Positions 1 through 6,910 of a stretch of DNA of 64,000 nt are shown here, piece after piece. The stretch spans positions 1 through 64,000 of the forward strand of contig JAHZBA010000002.1 of assembly GCA_019423635.1 (NCBI GenBank), in the 5' to 3' direction. This DNA comes from Clostridiales bacterium (GTDB lineage: Bacteria > Bacillota > Clostridia > Oscillospirales > Oscillospiraceae). The first letter of the stretch is position 1; every line of letters begins with the position of its first letter. The position numbers were made by a program, and so were the translations under genes. The notes under the pieces are model-generated. The model was not told the DNA's origin and ran no database searches. It worked only from the letters and a program-made list of their open reading frames with translations.

Positions 1-53
1 ACTCGCATCCCCAGCTTGGAAGGCTGGTGCCCTGACCATTGTGCTACACCTGC
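1..53 (-). tRNA. tRNA-Gly (anticodon UCC), 3' part outside window
   Basis: Read on the minus strand from position 53, the sequence gives a 7-nt acceptor strand GCAGGTG, a D arm and an anticodon arm CCAGC-CTTCCAA-GCTGG whose 7-nt loop carries UCC. The T arm and 3' acceptor lie beyond base 1, so only the 5' two thirds are seen. Identity as glycine tRNA follows from the anticodon. Confidence 0.9.
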
Positions 54-144
54 GTGGCCCCCCGGGGAAATCGTCAGCTTGGACATGATAGCATGAAAAC
101 GGAAATCTGTCAAGGGATTCTTCCACTTTCCGCCTCTTTTTTTC

Positions 145-747
145 TCACCGCGTCCCATCCAGAAACGCCCGAAACAGCGCGGCCCCCTGGGGCGCCTCAA
201 GACGCTCCGGATGCCACTGGACCCCCCACACCGGCAGCGTCTCGTGACACAGCGCCTCCACCACGCCGTCCGCCGCCCACTGCACCGGCCGCAGCCCCGC
301 CCCCAGACGGTCCACCGCCTGATGGTGGGCACTGTTGAGTGTGCACTCCGCCCCGCAGAAGGGCCGCAGGGGCGAGGACGCCGTCCGCACAGTGTGGAGC
401 CGGTCCGCGCCGTCCACGGCGTCATGGCCGGGGAGATCCTGCACCAGGGTGCCGCCGAAAAACACATTGACCGTCTGCATCCCCCGGCAGATCCCCAGCA
501 CCGGCTTCCCCGCCGCAATGAATTTTGCCAGCAGCGCCAGCTCCTCCCTGTCCCGCTCCGGCTCCAGTCCCCGGGAGGCCGTGTTCTCTTGTCCGTAGCG
601 CCAGGGCTCCAGATCCCCGCCGCCGGGCAGCAGCAGCGCGCCGCAGCGCGCCGGATCACCGCCAAAACAGGGCTGGCCTCCCGCCAGCTCCACGGCGCGG
701 CCATATTTGGGAAAGCGCGCTTCGTCGCCCCAGAGATACACCTGCAT
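145..747 (-). CDS. Class-I glutamine amidotransferase-like peptidase C26 protein
   Basis: 200-residue protein of the gamma-glutamyl hydrolase/PuuD-like (peptidase C26) group, cytosolic enzymes that hydrolyse gamma-glutamyl bonds. The nucleophile elbow GICRGMQ (Cys near residue 87) and the catalytic His-Glu motif QWHPE near residue 178 are both present, as is the upstream LLLPGGGDLEPWRYG segment that shapes the oxyanion region. It is shorter than typical PuuD-like proteins (about 230-250 residues), with a compact N-terminus. The ATG at 747 is preceded by GGAGGGG. It is the only gene between the tRNA and rodA; no partner polyamine genes are visible, so the substrate is unknown. Confidence 0.85.
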   Translation of the reverse strand: MQVYLWGDEARFPKYGRAVELAGGQPCFGGDPARCGALLLPGGGDLEPWRYGQENTASRGLEPERDREELALLAKFIAAGKPVLGICRGMQTVNVFFGGTLVQDLPGHDAVDGADRLHTVRTASSPLRPFCGAECTLNSAHHQAVDRLGAGLRPVQWAADGVVEALCHETLPVWGVQWHPERLEAPQGAALFRAFLDGTR

Positions 748-805
748 CCTCTCATCCCCTCCGGACCAGTCTATGCAGAGACGGCCGGAGCTGTGAGGGG
801 GTCTC

Positions 806-1993
806 TTAAAGCAGCGTCCGGGTGGAGCGGCGCATCACCAGAGAGCGCTTTTTGATGTTGGAGACCACCCCCATGGCCATGTACAGCGTCACAATGGAGG
901 AGCCGCCGTAGCTGAAAAAGGGCAGTGTGACGCCGATGGTGGGCATCACAAAAAGGCACATGCCGATATTGACCACCGTCTGATAGATCAGCATGGCCGC
1001 CACACCCACGCAGGCGTAGCACTGGAACGGTGTCTGGCTGTTTTTCGCCACCAGCAGCACCCGGAAGATGATGCACACCAGCAAAAAAATCACCGCCAGG
1101 CACCCGATCAGCCCCAGCTCCTCGCCGCAGACGGCAAAAATCAGGTCCGTCCGCCGGGCCGGCAGGCTGGTGGAGTAGGCGCTCTGGGTCTGGGTGCCGT
1201 TCATATAGCCCTGGCCGAACACGCCGCCGGAGCCGATGGCCAAAAGGCTCCGGGTCTGCTGCCAGCCGATGCCCGTCGGGTCCAGGCTGTGATCAAAGAG
1301 CACCTGAAACCGCCACACCATATACATCATGTTCTCTGGCACCAGCTCCAGCAGCACCGCCGCCGCAATGGCGCCGCCGGCCCCGGCGAACAGCAGCAGA
1401 AACCACCGCAGGGCAAACCCCGCCACAAACGCCATGCAGAGGAAGATGAAAAAGAAGGTCAGGGCGTTGCCCATATCCCCGGAGACCACCACATACCATC
1501 CCATCAGCGCCAGCGTGTGGCCCGCCGCCAGAAAGGCGGAGCGGAAGGATTTCAGATCCCGCTTCTCCTCCCGCAGCCACTCCAGCTGCTTGGCCAGCAG
1601 CAGTGTGAAGGTGATCTTCACCACCTCCGCCGGACCGATCTGGAAGGGGATACCGGGAATCTTCAGCCAGGCCTGGTTGCCGGTGGACTCCTTGCCCACG
1701 CCCAGGGGGGTCAGCAGCAGACCGATGAAAACGAGGTTGAAGAGGATCATCCACTTCCACTTCTTCATCACAGCGTCCAGATCCACCAGGGAGAAAAAGA
1801 TATAGGCGAAGATGCCCAGAACCATTCCCGCCGCCTGAACGCCGGCATAGCGGATGATCCGCATCATCCCAAGATACCGGGTGGCGCTGGTAATCAGGGC
1901 GATGCCAAACAGTGTCGCAACGCAGCAAAGTCCCAGCAGCACCAGGTCGGCCTGCTGGAAGAAGTCCGCCAGGGTTCTCTTCAATCTGTTCAA
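806..1993 (-). CDS. rodA: Rod-shape-determining SEDS glycosyltransferase RodA
   Basis: 395-residue polytopic membrane protein of the SEDS family (RodA/FtsW/SpoVE), which polymerises lipid II during cell-wall elongation together with a class-B PBP. About ten hydrophobic segments are visible. Conserved family stretches include GIPFQIGPAEVVKITF (residues about 128-143) and a C-terminal GVTLPFFSYGGSSIVTLY, the hallmark of the family near the last helices. The length matches RodA more than FtsW. The ATG at 1993 lies in a region with its own sigma-A promoter. FtsW or SpoVE remain alternatives because SEDS paralogues are hard to separate by eye. Confidence 0.88.
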   Translation of the reverse strand: MNRLKRTLADFFQQADLVLLGLCCVATLFGIALITSATRYLGMMRIIRYAGVQAAGMVLGIFAYIFFSLVDLDAVMKKWKWMILFNLVFIGLLLTPLGVGKESTGNQAWLKIPGIPFQIGPAEVVKITFTLLLAKQLEWLREEKRDLKSFRSAFLAAGHTLALMGWYVVVSGDMGNALTFFFIFLCMAFVAGFALRWFLLLFAGAGGAIAAAVLLELVPENMMYMVWRFQVLFDHSLDPTGIGWQQTRSLLAIGSGGVFGQGYMNGTQTQSAYSTSLPARRTDLIFAVCGEELGLIGCLAVIFLLVCIIFRVLLVAKNSQTPFQCYACVGVAAMLIYQTVVNIGMCLFVMPTIGVTLPFFSYGGSSIVTLYMAMGVVSNIKKRSLVMRRSTRTLL

Positions 1994-2045
1994 GGTCGTT
2001 CCTCCAGGGCCCGGAGGGCCCGTCCCATCAGTTTTCCGCAGGCAC

Positions 2046-2074
2046 AGTATACCACAGGAAAAAAGGTGTGTAAA
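2046..2074 (-). promoter_or_regulatory. Sigma-A promoter for rodA
   Basis: On the minus strand TTTACA (complement of 2069-2074) and TATACT (complement of 2046-2051) are separated by 17 nt and lie upstream of the rodA start at 1993. They are back-to-back with the tsaE promoter. Confidence 0.7.
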
Positions 2075-2089
2075 CGATGCAAATTTCTT

Positions 2090-2118
2090 TTTACACTTCG
2101 TTCAAATTGTGGTAAAAT
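2090..2118 (+). promoter_or_regulatory. Sigma-A promoter for tsaE-tsaB-upp
   Basis: TTTACA at 2090-2095 and TAAAAT at 2113-2118 with a 17-nt spacer, 29 nt upstream of the tsaE start codon. It forms a divergent pair with the rodA promoter. Confidence 0.65.
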
Positions 2119-2147
2119 GGGAAGAGCATGTGTTGGAGGCACCGTTC

Positions 2148-2579
2148 ATGGACTATCTCACCCACAACGAAAAAGAGACGGAGGCCCTGGGAGAGCGGCT
2201 GGCGGGGGTTCTCTCCCCCGGCGCCGTGGTAGCCTTCCGGGGAGGGCTGGGCATGGGCAAGACCGCCTTCACCCGGGGCCTTGCCCGGGGCCTTGGCTAT
2301 ACGGGCCGGGTCACCAGTCCCACCTTTACCATCGTCAACGAGTACGAGGGAGGCCGGTGCCCGCTGTTCCACTTCGATATGTACCGCCTGGCGGACGCCG
2401 ACGCCCTCTTTGACATCGGCTGGGAGGACTATCTGAACCGGGAGGGCGTATGTGCCGTGGAGTGGAGTGAGCAGACCCCGGAGGCCCTGCCGCCGTCCAC
2501 CATCTTTGTCACCTTCTCCCCCTGTCCGGGGGAGGACTCGTGGCGAACCGTCTCAATCGAAGGAGTGGCGCTTCCATGA
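2148..2579 (+). CDS. tsaE: tRNA t6A biosynthesis ATPase TsaE
   Basis: 143-residue P-loop ATPase that supports the TsaB-TsaD complex in making N6-threonylcarbamoyladenosine at position 37 of ANN-decoding tRNAs. The Walker A loop GGLGMGKTAFTRG lies at about residues 33-45, followed by the family segment VTSPTFTIVNEY and the Walker-B-like FDMYRL. The C-terminal AVEWSE is typical of TsaE. I chose the ATG at 2148 because GGAGG lies 8 nt upstream and the protein then starts where the family does. An in-frame extension to 1854 would run antisense through the rodA start and promoter. It shares an ATGA overlap with tsaB. Confidence 0.92.
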   Translation: MDYLTHNEKETEALGERLAGVLSPGAVVAFRGGLGMGKTAFTRGLARGLGYTGRVTSPTFTIVNEYEGGRCPLFHFDMYRLADADALFDIGWEDYLNREGVCAVEWSEQTPEALPPSTIFVTFSPCPGEDSWRTVSIEGVALP

Positions 2580-3304
2580 AAATTCTGGCTCTGGAGACCT
2601 CCGCCAGGGCGGTGTCCGCCGCCATCTCAGAAAACGGCCGCATCCTGGCCTCCGGGTATCAGGACACCGGCCTCACCCACAGCCGCACCCTGATGCCCAT
2701 TGTGGCGCATCTTTTTCAGAACACCGGATTGACCCTGGCGGACTGCGGCGCCGTGGCCGTGGCCGCGGGACCGGGGTCCTTCACCGGCATCCGCATCGGC
2801 GTCTCCGCCGCCAAGGGGCTGGCCTTCTCCGGGGACAAGCCCGCCGTGGGGGTGTCCACCCTGGCGGCCATGGCCCGGAACGTGAGCTTTGCCGGGGGGC
2901 TGATTGTCTGTGCCATGGACGCCCGGCGGAATCAGATCTACAACGCTCTCTTTGACGCGGAGACCGGCGTACCCCGCCGTCTGACCTCCGACCGAGCCAT
3001 CGGTCTTGCGGAGCTGGCGGAGGAGCTCAGAGACGACCCCCGCCTCAAGACGGTGGTGGGGGACGGCGCGCAGCTGTGCGCGGAGTTCCTTCAGGCCCAC
3101 GGCGTGCCCTGCCGGCTGGCCCCGCCCCATCTTGTTATGCAGTGCGCCGCGTCGGTGGCCCTGGAGGCGGAGGCGCTGGCGGCTGCCGGCGGCCTTGTCA
3201 CCGCCCAGGAGCTCTCCCCCGTCTACCTGCGGCCGCCCCAGGCCATGCGGTTGAAGGAGCGGCAGGAATCACAGTCATCCCATGGATCATTCATTTTGAG
3301 ATAA
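2576..3304 (+). CDS. tsaB: tRNA t6A biosynthesis protein TsaB
   Basis: 242-residue inactive ASKHA-fold partner of TsaD in t6A synthesis. The N-terminal MKILALETSARAVSAA and the segment AAGPGSFTGIRIGVSAAKGL (about residues 64-83) are signature TsaB sequences. The start ATG at 2576 overlaps the tsaE stop by 4 nt, implying translational coupling. tsaD is not in the window. It ends 15 nt before upp and is probably co-transcribed with it. Confidence 0.93.
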   Translation: MKILALETSARAVSAAISENGRILASGYQDTGLTHSRTLMPIVAHLFQNTGLTLADCGAVAVAAGPGSFTGIRIGVSAAKGLAFSGDKPAVGVSTLAAMARNVSFAGGLIVCAMDARRNQIYNALFDAETGVPRRLTSDRAIGLAELAEELRDDPRLKTVVGDGAQLCAEFLQAHGVPCRLAPPHLVMQCAASVALEAEALAAAGGLVTAQELSPVYLRPPQAMRLKERQESQSSHGSFILR

Positions 3305-3318
3305 AAGGAGACATCACT

Positions 3319-3954
3319 ATGAGCGGAAAAGTACATGTCATGGATCACCCCCTGGTCGCCCACAAGCTCACCATCATGCGGGACAAGGACACCAGCGTCA
3401 AGGACTTCCGGGAGCTGGTCAGCGAGATCGGCATGCTGATTACCTATGAGGCCACCCGGGACCTGCCTCTGACGGAGAAGCAGGTGGAGACCCCCATCTG
3501 TACCACCACCGCCCCCACCCTCAAGGGCAAGAAGTTCGCCGTGGTGCCCATCCTCCGGGCGGGCCTGGGCCTGGTGGACGGCGTGCTGCGGATGGTCCCC
3601 TCCGCCCGTGTGGGCCACATCGGCATGTTCCGGGACGAGGAGACGCTGGAGCCCCATGTCTATTTCTGCAAGCTGCCCAAGGACGTGGCGGAGCGGGACA
3701 TCATGGTGGTGGACCCCATGCTGGCCACCGGCGGCAGCGCCGCCGCGGCTCTGACGGAGCTGAAGAACCGGGGCTGCCACGGCAACATCAAGCTGATGGT
3801 GCTGGTGGCCGCGCCGGAGGGCATCGCCCGGATTCAAAAGGAGCACCCCGATGTGGACATCTACTGCGGCGCCGTGGACCAGGGGCTCAACGAGCGGGGC
3901 TACATCGTCCCGGGCCTGGGAGACGCCGGAGACCGGGTGTTCGGCACCAAGTGA
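3319..3954 (+). CDS. upp: Uracil phosphoribosyltransferase
   Basis: 211-residue type-I phosphoribosyltransferase that converts uracil and PRPP to UMP in pyrimidine salvage. The N-terminus VHVMDHPLVAHKLTIMRDKD, the segment VVPILRAGLGLVDGV, the PRPP loop VDPMLATGGSA and the C-terminal GDAGDRVFGT are all present. The length is as usual for Upp. The ATG at 3319 follows AAAAGGAG. Its stop codon is inside the GTGA overlap with the downstream macrodomain gene, so the two are coupled. Confidence 0.96.
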   Translation: MSGKVHVMDHPLVAHKLTIMRDKDTSVKDFRELVSEIGMLITYEATRDLPLTEKQVETPICTTTAPTLKGKKFAVVPILRAGLGLVDGVLRMVPSARVGHIGMFRDEETLEPHVYFCKLPKDVAERDIMVVDPMLATGGSAAAALTELKNRGCHGNIKLMVLVAAPEGIARIQKEHPDVDIYCGAVDQGLNERGYIVPGLGDAGDRVFGTK

Positions 3955-4493
3955 GCGGAGAGCGCTTTTCCATCCTGGTGGGGGACATCACCGCCTCCGA
4001 CGCGGAGGCCATCGTCAACGCCGCCAACACCACCCTGCTGGGGGGCAGCGGCGTGGACGGGGCAATCCACGCCGCCGCCGGGCCGGAGCTGCTGGCGGAG
4101 TGCCGCACGCTGGGGGGCTGTGAGACCGGACAGGCCAAGCTCACAAGGGGCTATCGGCTGCCCGCCGGGTACGTCCTCCACACCCCCGGTCCCATCTGGC
4201 GGGGCGGCGGCCACGGGGAGGCCGCTCTGCTGGCCTCCTGCTACCGCGCCTGCCTGACGCTGGCGGAGGCACATGGGATTCAAACGGTAGACTTCCCCTC
4301 CATCTCCACCGGCGTTTACGGCTATCCCCTGACCCTGGCGGCGCCGGTGGCCCTGAAGGCCATCATGGACTTTCTGGCAGACCATGCGCTGCCCCGGCGG
4401 GTGCGGATGGTGTGCCGCCGGGAGGAGATTGCCGCCGTCTACCGCCAGGCCTGGAACCTCTGGTACGCAGAGTCCAGGGAGGACCGGCTCTGA
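3951..4493 (+). CDS. Macrodomain protein (ADP-ribose / O-acetyl-ADP-ribose hydrolase type)
   Basis: 180-residue single-domain macro protein. The start FSILVGDITASDAEAIVNAAN, the GGSGVDGAIHAAAG loop (residues about 33-46) and the SISTGVYGYP phosphate loop (about 117-126) match MacroD-type enzymes, which bind ADP-ribose and hydrolyse O-acetyl-ADP-ribose or mono-ADP-ribosylated targets. The GTG start at 3951 overlaps the upp stop by 4 nt, so it is translated as the last gene of the tsaE-tsaB-upp unit. The physiological substrate cannot be read from the sequence. Confidence 0.9.
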   Translation: MSGERFSILVGDITASDAEAIVNAANTTLLGGSGVDGAIHAAAGPELLAECRTLGGCETGQAKLTRGYRLPAGYVLHTPGPIWRGGGHGEAALLASCYRACLTLAEAHGIQTVDFPSISTGVYGYPLTLAAPVALKAIMDFLADHALPRRVRMVCRREEIAAVYRQAWNLWYAESREDRL

Positions 4494-4515
4494 TCCTCTC
4501 TATTTTCCCACAGCA

Positions 4516-4553
4516 AACCCCGGCCCGGATGATCCGGGCCGGGGTTCTTTTTT
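4516..4553 (+). terminator. Intrinsic terminator after the macrodomain gene
   Basis: A perfect stem AACCCCGGCCCGGAT/ATCCGGGCCGGGGTT (4516-4546) is followed by TCTTTTTTTG. It sits between two converging genes. Confidence 0.9.
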
Positions 4554-4558
4554 GTTTC

Positions 4559-5230
4559 TCAAAGAGAATTGCTTCGTGGCACGATGACGCCCTCCCGCTT
4601 GTAGATGCACGACGGCGGCACCGTTCCCCGGACGGAGGACGTGGGGTACACGCTGGCCTGCCGGCCCAGGATGGTGCCTGGGTTCAGCACGCTGTTGCAG
4701 CCCACCTCCACCTGGTCTCCCAGAATGGCCCCGAACTTCTTCCGGCCGGTCTCCAGGTGCGTCTCACCGTCGTGGACCGCCACCAGGGTCTTGTCGGACT
4801 TCACATTGGAGGTGATGGACCCGGCTCCCATGTGGCTCTTGTAGCCCAGGATGGAGTCCCCCACGTAGTTGTAATGGGGGGTCTGGACGCCGTCAAAGAG
4901 GATCACATTTTTCAGCTCCACGGAGTTGCCCACCACGCAGTCCGCCCCTACCAGGGCGCTGCCCCGGATGAAGGCGCAGTGGCGGACCTCCGTGCCCGGG
5001 CCGATGATGCAGGGGGCGCCCAGGTAGGCGCTGGGAAAGATGTTTGCCGTTTTATGGACCCACACGCCGGGGGCAGGCTGGCGGTACTCCTCCGGCGGCA
5101 GGGCGGGCCCCAGGGTCAGGATCAGCTCCTTGATGCCGTCCAGGGCCTGCCAGGGGTAGAGAAAACCGGCCAGGTACTCCCCCGCCAGGGTGTGGCTGAG
5201 GTCCAGCAGATCCTTTGTTTTCAGCTCCAT
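4559..5230 (-). CDS. Left-handed beta-helix (LbH) nucleotidyl/acyltransferase-like protein
   Basis: 223-residue hexapeptide-repeat protein annotated in relatives as a UDP-N-acetylglucosamine pyrophosphorylase-like or GlmU C-domain-like protein. From about residue 75 it shows imperfect hexapeptides (IIGPGTEV, LVGADCVVGNSVEL, ILGYKSHMGAGSI, ILGDQVEVGCNSV, GTILG) that form a beta-helix. The N-terminal 60 residues are alpha-helical and hold no pyrophosphorylase signature, so any nucleotidyltransferase function is doubtful. An acyltransferase or assembly role is equally possible. It has its own promoter and shares the terminator region with the converging macrodomain gene. Confidence 0.8.
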   Translation of the reverse strand: MELKTKDLLDLSHTLAGEYLAGFLYPWQALDGIKELILTLGPALPPEEYRQPAPGVWVHKTANIFPSAYLGAPCIIGPGTEVRHCAFIRGSALVGADCVVGNSVELKNVILFDGVQTPHYNYVGDSILGYKSHMGAGSITSNVKSDKTLVAVHDGETHLETGRKKFGAILGDQVEVGCNSVLNPGTILGRQASVYPTSSVRGTVPPSCIYKREGVIVPRSNSL

Positions 5231-5341
5231 GGCATTTCACTCCTTACACTGCGGTGTTTTGGATCGGACGGAGGGGGAGCTCCCGCGCCGCAGGCGCAGA
5301 GTGCGGTGTGAGCCCCTTCGAACGTCTCATGCAGGGTTTCT

Positions 5342-5370
5342 ATTATATCTCAAACCGCCCGCCGCCGCAA
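5342..5370 (-). promoter_or_regulatory. Sigma-A promoter for the LbH gene
   Basis: On the minus strand TTGCGG (complement of 5365-5370), a 17-nt spacer and TATAAT (complement of 5342-5347), about 110 nt upstream of the LbH gene. It is divergent from the yfcE promoter only 4 nt away. Confidence 0.65.
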
Positions 5371-5373
5371 GAG

Positions 5374-5402
5374 TTGCCTTTTCCCCGCGCCTGCGGTACA
5401 AT
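5374..5402 (+). promoter_or_regulatory. Sigma-A promoter for yfcE
   Basis: TTGCCT at 5374-5379 and TACAAT at 5397-5402 with a 17-nt spacer, 32 nt upstream of the phosphodiesterase start. Confidence 0.65.
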
Positions 5403-5434
5403 GGGAAAAAGCGAATAAAAGGAGGCCACGCCTG

Positions 5435-5989
5435 ATGAAACTGATGATCGCATCCGATCTCCACGGCTCCGCCTACTACTGCCGCGCCCTGCTGGAGTCC
5501 TTCCGGCGGGAGAGGGCGGACCGGCTGGTGCTGCTGGGGGATCTGCTGTACCACGGTCCCCGGAATCCGCTGCCCCGGGAGTACGACACCATGGCCGTCA
5601 CCGCCATGCTCAACTCCCTGGCAGAGCGGCTGCTGTGCGTCCGGGGCAACTGCGACAGCGAGGTGGACCAGATGGTGCTCCACTTCCCCATGCTGGCGGA
5701 CTGCGCCCTGCTCTCGGTTGACGGCACGAACCTTTACGCCACTCACGGCCATCTCCAGGGGCCGGAGAACCCGCCGCCCCTGCCTCAGGGGACCTGTCTC
5801 CTGTGCGGGCACATCCACATCCCCGTGCGTCAGACTCTGGGGAGCTGCGTCTATCTGAACCCCGGCTCCCTGGCGCTGCCCAAGGAGGACACGCCCCACA
5901 GCTATCTGACGCTGGAGCGGGGGACCTTTGCCTGGAAGGACGTGGAGACCGGGGCGGAATTCCAGCCGCTGGAGCGCTTCCAGGTCTGA
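5435..5989 (+). CDS. yfcE: YfcE-type metallophosphodiesterase
   Basis: 184-residue calcineurin-like phosphoesterase. Metal-binding motifs are in order: ASDLHG (residues 7-12), LLGDLLYHGP, RGNCD (about 71-75), YATHGHLQG and CGHIHIP. The distinctive LLYHGPRNPLP segment and the 184-residue length match E. coli YfcE, a phosphodiesterase with unclear native substrate. The ATG at 5435 follows AAAGGAGG. A second, shorter paralogue lies at 10024. Confidence 0.88.
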   Translation: MKLMIASDLHGSAYYCRALLESFRRERADRLVLLGDLLYHGPRNPLPREYDTMAVTAMLNSLAERLLCVRGNCDSEVDQMVLHFPMLADCALLSVDGTNLYATHGHLQGPENPPPLPQGTCLLCGHIHIPVRQTLGSCVYLNPGSLALPKEDTPHSYLTLERGTFAWKDVETGAEFQPLERFQV

Positions 5990-6148
5990 GGCAGACGCCG
6001 GATCAGATCAACGTCCCATGACGCGAAAGTCCCGCCCATCCCACATTTTTCTACTCGTTCTGCAGGCAGGCGCGGCCTCCGGGACCCGGACCGTCTCCGC
6101 CTGCCCTCTGCCCGGAATCACCGCCGCCTGCAAAAACACTCCCATCCC

Positions 6149-6448
6149 TTATTCCTCCGCTCTGGGCGCCGGATAGGGAATCCGGTAGGGCTCCGCCCCC
6201 CGCTCCCGGACCTTCTGCCCCAGCCACTGCCGCAGGGCCTCCACGCCCTCCTCTGTCCAGGGGAAGGTCTCCGTCTCCACATCCCCGGCCAGCTCGAAGC
6301 TGGTGTTCTCATAGACCCAGGCCTGGAGACTGCCGTCCCCCATCCAGCCGGTGCGCTGGAAGCGGTAGCGGAAGGTCCCCAGACTCCCGGGGTACACCGC
6401 CGCCTTGGTGAAAAAACTCATATTTAAAAATGCAAAGCTGTCGTCCAC
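6149..6448 (-). CDS. Hypothetical protein
   Basis: 99-residue soluble protein I do not recognise. A GTG at 6448 follows AAAGGCGGGG at a proper distance; the longer in-frame extension to 6721 is Cys/Arg-rich and looks non-coding. The chosen stretch has ordinary protein composition with aromatic, beta-rich segments such as TFRYRFQRTGW and a C-terminal helix EGVEALRQWLGQKVRERG. It ends in an acidic tail. It has no obvious operon partner. Coding status is moderate. Confidence 0.5.
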   Translation of the reverse strand: MDDSFAFLNMSFFTKAAVYPGSLGTFRYRFQRTGWMGDGSLQAWVYENTSFELAGDVETETFPWTEEGVEALRQWLGQKVRERGAEPYRIPYPAPRAEE

Positions 6449-6608
6449 AGCAACCCCGCCTTTCCAGTATCCATTTCGCCGGAGGACAGCGCGTTCGGGA
6501 AAGCCCGCCCCGGCCTCACGCGGATACACTCTGCCAACAGGATAGCAAATCCGGAGCCGCCTGTCAAACGGCCCCGCGCAAGCCGATCCACAGACCCGGT
6601 GACATGCA

Positions 6609-6644
6609 GAGGCCCCGCAGCTGCCTGACTGCGGGGCCTCTTTT
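6609..6644 (+). terminator. Strong stem-loop with short T-tract in the 6449-6755 gap
   Basis: A 12-bp perfect stem GAGGCCCCGCAG/CTGCGGGGCCTC with an 8-nt loop is followed by TTTT on the plus strand. On the minus strand it lies downstream of the feo operon and could stop it in that direction, though the U-tract there is absent. The rest of the 307-bp gap shows a second palindrome CTCCAGGCGAGCGCCTGGAG (about 6729-6748) and no convincing gene. Confidence 0.5.
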
Positions 6645-6755
6645 GGAGGAAAGGAGTATGCTTGCGTGGTAAGATATGTGCTGCTCTGCCCCCTGCCGGC
6701 AGCCGCTGCGCAGCAGGGCATCTATGATCTCCAGGCGCTCGCCTGGAGTCATATT

Positions 6756-6893
6756 TTAGTTACGTTTGCGGCACCCGCCGCAGCCGGCGCAGTCACCGTT
6801 ACAGTGTCCGCCGGATTTGTGGGACTTCCACAGAGAACGGACCGCCAGGACTACCGCTCCTGCAAGACATGCAATGACAATGAACTCTCCCAT
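6756..6893 (-). CDS. FeoB-associated Cys-rich membrane protein
   Basis: 45-residue peptide starting with ATG at 6893, 17 nt after the feoB stop. One hydrophobic segment (FIVIACLAGAVVLAV, residues 4-18) is followed by a short basic stretch and a Cys cluster CNGDCAGCGGC (residues 31-41). This architecture defines the FeoB-associated Cys-rich family, small membrane peptides found next to feoB and thought to assist ferrous iron passage. A counterpart lies after the second feoB at 47591. Confidence 0.88.
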   Translation of the reverse strand: MGEFIVIACLAGAVVLAVRSLWKSHKSGGHCNGDCAGCGGCRKRN

Positions 6894-6910
6894 CACTGAC
6901 GCCTCTCACA

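Noticed and set aside
1289..2413. A 374-residue frame antisense to rodA and running through tsaE
   Set aside because: It is low-complexity, His/Gln/Arg-rich and overlaps two well-supported genes.
6564..6752. A 62-residue minus-strand frame starting MTPGERLEIIDALLRSG right after the FeoB-associated gene
   Set aside because: No ribosome binding site is apparent, it runs through a strong hairpin and its second half has no protein-like composition. It remains a weak possibility.
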